A stretch of 42,095 bases of DNA. Source: Bacteroidales bacterium (GTDB lineage Bacteria; Bacteroidota; Bacteroidia; Bacteroidales; UBA3824). The stretch spans positions 1 through 42,095 of the forward strand of contig JAFXZT010000022.1 of NCBI GenBank assembly GCA_017541145.1, given 5' to 3'. This document shows positions 17,900 to 24,055 of the stretch, piece after piece. A program made the position numbers and the translations under genes. The notes beneath the pieces were generated by a model. The model did no database searches and was not told the DNA's origin. It worked only from the letters and a program-made list of their open reading frames with translations. Each line of letters opens with the position of its first letter. Positions within the stretch are counted from its first letter, which is position 1.

Positions 17900-17932
17900 T
17901 TTGCTCGGTTACAGTAATTATAAATACTTTTG
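17900..17932 (+). promoter_or_regulatory. Orphan promoter in front of the candidate small RNA
   Basis: TTTG (17900-17903) and TACTTTTG (17925-17932) are 21 nt apart, a good Bacteroidota promoter that faces no coding gene for 650 nt. Confidence 0.55.
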
Positions 17933-17938
17933 TTGCCC

Positions 17939-18028
17939 GAAAGATATTGATATTATATAAGAATTATCCTTCAATAGTCCCTCTTTATAGTCCTATGGCT
18001 GTCGCATTTTTTACGACAGCCTAATTTT
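17939..18028 (+). ncRNA. Candidate small RNA, about 90 nt
   Basis: A promoter (17900-17932) predicts a start near 17939, and an intrinsic terminator (17997-18028) ends the transcript about 90 nt later. No reading frame of convincing quality lies between them. This promoter-to-terminator unit stands alone in the 770-nt gap between the AraC gene and the GH5 gene. No known RNA family was recognised. The unit is inferred, not demonstrated. Confidence 0.4.
17997..18028 (+). terminator. Intrinsic terminator of the candidate small RNA
   Basis: GGCTGTCG (17997-18004) pairs perfectly with CGACAGCC (18014-18021), followed by TAA and T7. No coding gene on this strand ends nearby. Confidence 0.7.
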
Positions 18029-18501
18029 TTTGAGTATTTTTACATGTTGATTTTTTTAACGGGTAATTAAATAATCATTCTTTCATCGAATCTGATTTAT
18101 TCTTTTAACATTTTGATTTATATCAGATTGAATAGCCAAAGTTTTAAACTTATTTTAATTTTTAACTGTTAACTCACCCTTGTTATTTGTAAAAATTAAA
18201 AATCAAATCTCTGTTTATTGATAATTTTCTGCTATAATTAAACACAAAAAAATGCCGCATTTATATTTGTAATTGTTTACTTTTCCTAACAATAATGCAA
18301 AATACTGTTAAAAAATATATACTCCAAATTAATCTATTCTATTAAGTCACAATTTTTTACGGTTATTGAAATTTATAAAAATTACATTTAAAATCTGTCT
18401 TTGGGGGAATTTTGATTAATTTTGGATGATATATTCCTTAAATACATATAAGTTGAATTTTTTGTTTACTCATTATTAAGAAAAAGTTTCGTATGTAATA
18501 A
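18029..18501. other. Gene-free AT-rich stretch before the GH5 gene
   Basis: About 470 nt with no plausible gene, tRNA or strong hairpin. It is very AT-rich and ends at the GH5 promoter. Confidence 0.5.
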
Positions 18502-18533
18502 TTTGTTTGTTTGAAAATAAACATATAGTTTTG
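18502..18533 (+). promoter_or_regulatory. Promoter of the fimbrillin-GH5 gene
   Basis: TTTG (18502-18505) and TAGTTTTG (18526-18533) are 20 nt apart. The predicted start near 18540 gives a leader of about 45 nt. Confidence 0.65.
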
Positions 18534-18584
18534 CGGCATAGAAATTTATCTTTATTATCATTACCAAATTTTTTTTATTTATAG

Positions 18585-20735
18585 ATGACTATGAAAAGAG
18601 TGATAATTGCTTCGATGTTGGCATTATCCACATGTTTGGTGGATTCTTGTACCGACAAGGAGCTTGAAAATCAGGTTGAATCGGCTAACAAAAGCCTGTC
18701 ATTCTCGGCAACATTTCCTTCGGAAGAGGATGACGAAAATTCGCTTTCAAAAGCTTATGTCTCAGCTTCTGCTACTAACAATTCTGGGGTGGACAGATTG
18801 GTGGTTTACGGTAACTACAGCAGATGGAGACCTTTTGTTCTTAATTTAAACAATGGTGTTTATACCGGAAACGGTGACGATGATGTAGTTTGGAATTCAT
18901 CTTCATTTGTTGGTCTTTGGCCGGACGGTTATCGTCAGGACGATGGAAATTTCAAAATGACTTTTCCAAGCAGACAAGAAGCTACAAAAGACTGGTATGG
19001 CAGCAAATCTAATCTTTTGATTGCCCAGTGCTCTGCTAACAACAAAACTTTCAATTTCAATAAAGTCTATTCTTGCATCAGACTTTATGTTTACGAAAAC
19101 TATGATGAAATTACTGTAAATGCAATCAACGGTGATACATATCTCGCCGGCGATGTTTTGGTAAATCCTTCTAACGGTGCTATCGTTTCTCATTTGAGTC
19201 CTAACGGTACACAACGCGCTGTTACTCTTACCGGTCCGATTACTCCGGGTATTTACAATCTTGCTGTTGCTCCGGGTTGGGTTTGGGGCGTTCAAGTGAA
19301 TGCTAAACGAAACGGTAAAACTACTCAAGGTCAGGCTCTTAAAACCTATATTCTTGAGCAAGGTAAGAATATTTCTTTTGAGGTTGGTGACAAAAATGCC
19401 TCTGGAAATATTGACAACAACAACAATAATAACAACAATAGCGGTTCGGCTGCTCAAACCGGTTGGCATGTTAACGGCAAATATCTCGTAAATGGTAACA
19501 ATCAGATTTGCAACATCTACGGTTTTGCACAAACATACAGCCCTTGGTTCAACGAACGCGGTACTAAGTGGACAAATTACAATGTTGCAGGTTGTCTTTC
19601 TTATAATAAAGGTATTATCGACAGAATCATGAATGCAGGTTGGAAAATGACCTGGATGCGTCTTCACATGGATAACTATTGGAGCAACGATCCTGGCAGA
19701 ACCAACGCTTGGAGATCCAACGGTATGCAACAAAGATATGGCGATATGGGTGAAAGATACCTCTACGCTTTTGATTTTGAACGTTTTAAGAAATATTTCA
19801 ATGAAGTATTTTTGCCAATGGCAGAATACGCTCAGAGCAAAGGACTTGCAGTAATCATGCGTCCTCCGGGAGTTTGTCCTGCAATTATTTCTACATCAGC
19901 ACACTACAGAGAATATGCTAACAAGTATATTCAAACTCCGGGTGGTAGCCTTACAATTTATGCAGAAGATTATCAAGCATATTTGATTAAAGTTTGGACA
20001 TGGGTTGCTCAACAACCGGCTGTTAAAAACAATCCTAACATCCAGTTTGAGCTTGCTAACGAACCGGTTTACATCTGGTCACCATCAACCAGAAACTACG
20101 GTCCACGTTGGGAAAACGGCAGATACATTTATGCTGACGATATGTACAAAGAGCAAACCGCAATTTTCCAAAGTGTAGTTAATGCAATTCGTAATCAGGG
20201 TTGCAACAACATCATTTGGGTTCCTGGTTGCGCTTATCAAGGTGATTACAAAGGTTACGTAAAATATCCGATTAAAGGTGAAAACATCGGTTTCGCAGTA
20301 CACTGCTATCCGGGTTGGTTTGGTTCAGCCGGCGTAAACGGTGACGGTGGTATGGGCAGCGGTTCATATCAACAATTCTACAATGAATGGAACGATAAAG
20401 TTGGTTGTGTAGCAAGAACAAATCCGATTATTGTTACCGAAATGGATTGGGCACGCAAACAATTTGCACGCGAAGGATACATCGGTACATGGGGTACAGG
20501 TTACACCGGTACAGCAGGCGGTGCAGGTTTTGGTGCTAACTTCAAGAAAATCGCTGATTCATACGGCAATGTAAGTTTCTTGACATTTGTTTGGCCTCAT
20601 ATTCTTGCTCAGTTCAATCCGAATCATCCTGAAGACGGTGGTGCTGACGGTACAGGCCTTTATGATAAAGAGTCTGGCGTTTACCCTGTATATCAGTGGT
20701 TTAAACAATACGCTAACGAATATCCAAAGAGATAA
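18585..20735 (+). CDS. Lipoprotein with fimbrillin-like domain fused to a GH5 family glycoside hydrolase
   Basis: The 716-residue protein starts with a lipoprotein signal (ALSTCLVDSC, Cys22). Residues about 35-270 resemble the fimbrillin/Mfa-like fold of Bacteroidota surface proteins (WPDGYRQDDGNFKMTFPS, ITPGIYNLAVAPG, QGKNISFEVGD); this part of the call is moderate. An Asn-rich linker (about 276-285) leads to a GH5 domain (about 290-716). The acid/base is Glu493 in FELANEPVY and the nucleophile is Glu619 in IIVTEMDW, both in the expected order and context. It probably cleaves a beta-1,4-glucan or mannan at the cell surface. ATG 18585 and ATG 18591 are both possible starts. The gene is monocistronic, with no SusC/D pair nearby, so it is not in an obvious polysaccharide-utilisation locus. 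Confidence 0.87.
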   Translation: MTMKRVIIASMLALSTCLVDSCTDKELENQVESANKSLSFSATFPSEEDDENSLSKAYVSASATNNSGVDRLVVYGNYSRWRPFVLNLNNGVYTGNGDDDVVWNSSSFVGLWPDGYRQDDGNFKMTFPSRQEATKDWYGSKSNLLIAQCSANNKTFNFNKVYSCIRLYVYENYDEITVNAINGDTYLAGDVLVNPSNGAIVSHLSPNGTQRAVTLTGPITPGIYNLAVAPGWVWGVQVNAKRNGKTTQGQALKTYILEQGKNISFEVGDKNASGNIDNNNNNNNNSGSAAQTGWHVNGKYLVNGNNQICNIYGFAQTYSPWFNERGTKWTNYNVAGCLSYNKGIIDRIMNAGWKMTWMRLHMDNYWSNDPGRTNAWRSNGMQQRYGDMGERYLYAFDFERFKKYFNEVFLPMAEYAQSKGLAVIMRPPGVCPAIISTSAHYREYANKYIQTPGGSLTIYAEDYQAYLIKVWTWVAQQPAVKNNPNIQFELANEPVYIWSPSTRNYGPRWENGRYIYADDMYKEQTAIFQSVVNAIRNQGCNNIIWVPGCAYQGDYKGYVKYPIKGENIGFAVHCYPGWFGSAGVNGDGGMGSGSYQQFYNEWNDKVGCVARTNPIIVTEMDWARKQFAREGYIGTWGTGYTGTAGGAGFGANFKKIADSYGNVSFLTFVWPHILAQFNPNHPEDGGADGTGLYDKESGVYPVYQWFKQYANEYPKR

Positions 20736-20768
20736 TTTTAAAAAAAATTAAAAAAAGATAAATTTCTG

Positions 20769-20800
20769 GACTGTCTATTTTTTAGGCAGTCCTTTTTTTG
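20769..20800 (+). terminator. Terminator of the GH5 gene
   Basis: GGACTGTCTA (20769-20778) pairs with TAGGCAGTCC (20784-20793) with one wobble pair, followed by T7. Confidence 0.75.
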
Positions 20801-20817
20801 TTTGTTATAAAATTGTT

Positions 20818-20863
20818 ACAAAAAAAACAGAGAAAACTTCATTTCTGAAAATTTTCTCTGTTT
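20818..20863 (-). terminator. Terminator of the Dcu carrier gene
   Basis: A 12-bp stem (20825-20836 with 20852-20863) with a T run on the minus strand lies just past the stop codon of the Dcu gene. T-rich flanks on both sides could make it bidirectional. Confidence 0.7.
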
Positions 20864-20882
20864 GCTTTTTTTTTATGATTTT

Positions 20883-22331
20883 TTAACTGTACAACATCGT
20901 ACTTATTATATATGCGACAATTGTACTTACTGTTACACAAATCAAACCCGGAATCATGAAACTGTGATTCAATAAATATTTACCGATTACAGTAGTTCCC
21001 GAACGGTCAAAATTTACGGTTGCAATATCCGACGGATAATTCGGAATGAAAAAATATCCGTAAACCGACGGTAAAACTCCGAGCAAAATATACCCGTCGA
21101 TGCCCATAGAGTAGGCGAGAGGCAGCATTGAAACCACTACTGCACCTTGTGAATTTACCAGCACCGAAACCAAGAAAAATACAAACGCAATCGCCCATTT
21201 GTTTTCGGCAATAAATCCGCCCAATCCATTTTCTAACGTTTCCATATAATTAGAAAAGTAAGTATCAGCCAACCAAGCAATTCCAAAGATAGCAACCACT
21301 GCCACCATACCGCTTTGCCATACTGGTCCTGATACCGCTTTTTTCGGACTTGCTTTACAGAAAATAATCATACAAGCTGCCGCCGTTAACATTATAATTT
21401 GAATCAGTAAATTCATCGGAAGAGTTTTTTGAGTAATTTCAGTCATACCTTTCACGAGTTTTCCGGTTTTTGCCAACATATCGGCTGTAATTGTAACACC
21501 GTCTGCAACAATCGGAGCCGCACCTTTTATGGCTGTGATTTTTTCGTACACGGGCAAAAGATTTTGAAACATCGCAAAAACTACAATTGAAACCAACGCA
21601 CCGAGGAAAATAAAAACTGCGCGTTTTGCTTCCGGAGTGATTTGCTTATCCAAGAGAGTTGCATTATTACCGTACATATACGCTTTGGTTTCGGGATCTG
21701 CAAGACGTTTCTGAAAATCAGGATCTTTGTCGAGATCGAGACCGCGTTTGAAAGAGAAAATGGCTGCCGACATCAATCCGCAAATACAAGCCGGAATCGA
21801 TACCAACAACACTTGAGGAATTGTGATATTAAAACCGTTTTGATTGCTGATACCAACAAAAGCCACAACCGCCGCAGCAATCGGCGAACATGTAATACCC
21901 ACCTGACTTGCGATACTTGCCACGCCGCAAGGACGTTCGGGGCGGATACCTTTTTTGAGGCTGATGTCGCAAATAATCGGCATCAAAGTGTAAACAACGT
22001 GACCTGTTCCAACCAAAACAGTCAGAAAAAAAGTACACAACGGTGCAAGAAATGTAATTCGGTCCGGATGTTTTCGCAGAAGTTTTTCCGCGAGTTGAAT
22101 CAACCAATCCATTCCGCCCGAAGCCTGCATAATTCCGGCGCAAGTAACAGCCGCAATTATGATGTAAATTACATCAGTTGGAGGTTTTCCGGGTTCCATG
22201 CCGAAGCATAATACTAAAATTGCTAATCCTATGCCGGAAATTGCACCCAAGGCAAGACTGCCGTATCGTGAGCCGACATACAAAGCTCCAAGTACGATTA
22301 GCAGTTGCGTAATCATAAGAAACGTTTCCAT
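20883..22331 (-). CDS. Anaerobic C4-dicarboxylate transporter, DcuA/DcuB family
   Basis: The 482-residue polytopic membrane protein matches the Dcu family of C4-dicarboxylate antiporters. Typical stretches are AAVTCAGIMQASGGMDWLI, VGTGHVVYTLMPIICDI, RPERPCGVASIASQVGITCSP and the C-terminal PNYPSDIATVNFDRSGTT. Such carriers exchange aspartate or fumarate for succinate during anaerobic fumarate respiration, fitting a succinate-producing Bacteroidota. It is somewhat longer than the E. coli members because of a middle segment (about 225-300). Whether it is closer to DcuA or DcuB cannot be told here. It is monocistronic with a strong promoter and its own terminator. Confidence 0.92.
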   Translation of the reverse strand: METFLMITQLLIVLGALYVGSRYGSLALGAISGIGLAILVLCFGMEPGKPPTDVIYIIIAAVTCAGIMQASGGMDWLIQLAEKLLRKHPDRITFLAPLCTFFLTVLVGTGHVVYTLMPIICDISLKKGIRPERPCGVASIASQVGITCSPIAAAVVAFVGISNQNGFNITIPQVLLVSIPACICGLMSAAIFSFKRGLDLDKDPDFQKRLADPETKAYMYGNNATLLDKQITPEAKRAVFIFLGALVSIVVFAMFQNLLPVYEKITAIKGAAPIVADGVTITADMLAKTGKLVKGMTEITQKTLPMNLLIQIIMLTAAACMIIFCKASPKKAVSGPVWQSGMVAVVAIFGIAWLADTYFSNYMETLENGLGGFIAENKWAIAFVFFLVSVLVNSQGAVVVSMLPLAYSMGIDGYILLGVLPSVYGYFFIPNYPSDIATVNFDRSGTTVIGKYLLNHSFMIPGLICVTVSTIVAYIISTMLYS

Positions 22332-22373
22332 AGTTTTTAAGAATTTTGATTGTTATTTTGATCTTTTTTGAGC

Positions 22374-22405
22374 CAAATATATGTTAATAGTTCGTTAAAT
22401 ACAAA
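22374..22405 (-). promoter_or_regulatory. Promoter of the Dcu carrier gene
   Basis: On the minus strand TTTG (22402-22405) and TATATTTG (22374-22381) are 20 nt apart, giving a leader of about 35 nt before the ATG at 22331. Confidence 0.7.
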
Positions 22406-22978
22406 CAAATTTAAGTTTAAAATTTAACAATTTAGATTTTTTTTTAATCTTTTTAACTTTTTTTAGATGGTGATATAGATTATCATTACAAAAAAAAGGT
22501 ACTTAAAACTTTTTTGTATGTATTTAAAAGTCAGATAAATATAAAAGTGATTCGTCGTTAAAACTTCAAAATATAATTGTAACGGTTTCTCGTCTGAAAA
22601 TTTGAATAATAAATTATTACTAAAATTTATAAAAAAATTTTCTTTAATAATAAAAATTTTCTAATTTTGTAGAAATTAATTTAAGGGTTGATTTTAGACG
22701 GTTTTGTAGTACGAAAAAATCAAATTTTTTAGATTGAAAAGCCGCTTAGAAGTGCTTAAAATGCGGTTTTGAAAAAAAATTGATTTTTTTTGGAACAAAA
22801 AAATTTTATTTCCGTTAAAAAGTGTATAATGGAAGTCCGTTTAATAGATACACGTGCAAAATTGTTTTATTTGTATTCTCAAATTTGAACTTTTTTGCGA
22901 AACGAATGAGAATTTGTATATACGAAAGATAATTATATCAAATAAAATATATTAACGCTAATTAAAAACATAAATAAG
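22406..22978 (+). other. Long AT-rich leader region before the XRE gene
   Basis: About 570 nt without a gene. A possible promoter (TTTC at 22639-22642, TAATTTTG at 22662-22669, 19-nt spacing) reads toward the XRE gene. An imperfect hairpin with a CCGC/GCGG base (22742-22766) followed by TTTT lies about 70-90 nt downstream of the predicted start, so this may be either a long 5' leader or a short terminated transcript. Nothing else is recognisable. Confidence 0.3.
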
Positions 22979-23179
22979 ATGGAAAATACAATCAGAGTTG
23001 AAAGAGCAATTAAAAGAATGACTCAAGCCGACTTGGCAGAACGCATTGGCACTACACGCCAGACAATTCACAACATCGAAGCAGGTAAATTTACTCCTTC
23101 AGTAGATTTGGCTTTGAAAATTGCACGTTATTTTGGCAAGCAAGTAGAAGATATCTTCAAACTTGAAGAAAACGACTAA
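22979..23179 (+). CDS. Small XRE (Cro/CI-like) helix-turn-helix regulator
   Basis: The 66-residue protein is a single HTH_3 domain: MTQADLAERIGTTRQTIHNIEAGKFTPSVDLALKIARYFGKQVEDIFKLEE. It matches the compact stand-alone XRE regulators (YozG-like) that often regulate their own gene. No toxin or membrane partner is visible next to it, which is unusual because such regulators frequently sit beside a gene they repress. The gene is followed by its own terminator. Confidence 0.88.
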   Translation: MENTIRVERAIKRMTQADLAERIGTTRQTIHNIEAGKFTPSVDLALKIARYFGKQVEDIFKLEEND

Positions 23180-23211
23180 GTCACATCTCACACTTTTGCA
23201 ATTTATAAAAG

Positions 23212-23246
23212 ATGGCTGGCAGATTCCTGTTCAGCCATTTTTTTTA
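23212..23246 (+). terminator. Terminator of the XRE gene
   Basis: ATGGCTG (23212-23218) pairs with CAGCCAT (23232-23238), followed by a T run. Confidence 0.75.
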
Positions 23247-23630
23247 TGCTGATATGAGATTTTTTTTGTGAATATCGCATGTAAAAATGTGTTTATTCGT
23301 GTTTTTAACGTTGTTTTTTATTAGGTAAAAAGCAGAAGCGATAAAGTAGATAAGCCGAGTGTTGAACCTGCTATTCTCGGATTGTATTCGTGAAATGTTG
23401 AATTTTTAACTACAAAAACAGCAAAAAAATGGCAAAGATTACAACAAAGGAATATAAGGCAAAGCCGAAATTTAAAATTTGCGATCCGGAATTTTTGTAG
23501 TGGTTCTGACAAAGTAGGCGTTATTATAGAAATTTATTTCAACGCAGAAAGAGAATTAAATACAGAAAGATGTTAAATAAATGTACTTTTCAATGGATTT
23601 AATTTTTTTTGATATAATTGGTTATAAAAC
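23247..23630. other. Gene-free stretch between the XRE terminator and the tRNA terminator
   Basis: About 380 nt. It holds a small CCGAG/CTCGG stem (23355-23359 with 23376-23380) and a 23-codon frame starting at ATG 23429 and ending at TAG 23500 (MAKITTKEYKAKPKFKICDPEFL). The frame has no promoter or homology support and may be a gene remnant. Nothing else is seen. Confidence 0.3.
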
Positions 23631-23667
23631 AAAAACACTTGATAATCATTACGTTATCAAGTGTTTT
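23625..23667 (-). terminator. Terminator of the tRNA operon
   Basis: A perfect 14-bp stem (23632-23645 with 23654-23667), loop TCATTACG, followed by T-rich sequence on the minus strand, lies 12 nt past the tRNA-Ser 3' end. Confidence 0.8.
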
Positions 23668-23678
23668 ACATTGATTTT

Positions 23679-23771
23679 TGGCGGAGAGAGGGGGATTCGA
23701 ACCCCCGGTAAGGATTGTATCCCTACGACGGTTTAGCAAACCGTTGGTTTCAGCCACTCACCCATCTCTCC
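23679..23771 (-). tRNA. tRNA-Ser (anticodon GCT)
   Basis: On the minus strand the acceptor stem GGAGAGA/TCTCTCC, a long variable arm typical of class II tRNAs, the TTCGAAT T-loop and an anticodon stem ACGGT/ACCGT with loop TTGCTAA give anticodon GCT. Discriminator G and an encoded CCA (23679-23681) are present. Last gene of a two-tRNA transcript. Confidence 0.96.
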
Positions 23772-23808
23772 AGAGATGTTCTGCGTTGAACTATCTTTTG
23801 TCCATTTG

Positions 23809-23881
23809 TCGGTCTCCAGGGATTCGAACCCTGGACCCACTGATTAAGAGTCAGTTGCTCTACCAACTGAGCTAGAGACCG
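23809..23881 (-). tRNA. tRNA-Lys (anticodon CTT)
   Basis: On the minus strand the acceptor CGGTCTC/GAGACCG, D-arm GCTC/GAGC, anticodon stem ACTGA/TCAGT with loop CTCTTAA (anticodon CTT) and T-arm CAGGG/CCCTG give a canonical 73-nt tRNA with discriminator A. Unlike the neighbouring tRNA-Ser, CCA is not encoded. Confidence 0.96.
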
Positions 23882-23902
23882 TGTTGTTTTGTTTTGACGA
23901 TG

Positions 23903-23933
23903 CAAAGGTAGAAACAATTTTTTTATCTGCAAA
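23903..23933 (-). promoter_or_regulatory. Promoter of the tRNA-Lys/tRNA-Ser transcript
   Basis: On the minus strand TTTG (23930-23933) and TACCTTTG (23903-23910) are 19 nt apart, directly upstream of tRNA-Lys. Confidence 0.75.
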
Positions 23934-24055
23934 TTTTTTTGAGTTTTTTTTTGCAAATTATTTTATTTTTTATATTTTCGTATTGAATTTCAATAAGGTT
24001 ACGACAAAACTTTTTTTGCGTAATTTTTAACCAAATATTCTAAACAAAGCTGATT

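Noticed and set aside
18903..19733. 276-codon minus-strand frame antisense to the fimbrillin-GH5 gene
   Set aside because: It is a shadow of the real gene: no promoter, and the Asn repeat becomes a Val/Ile run.
22979..23179. Antitoxin of a toxin-antitoxin pair
   Set aside because: No toxin-like gene is adjacent on either strand; the small XRE protein stands alone.
23678..23875. Plus-strand open frame (MAERGGFEPPVRIV...) across the two tRNA genes
   Set aside because: It is the complement of tRNA-Ser and tRNA-Lys; such GGFEPP-type frames are a known annotation artefact of tRNA genes.
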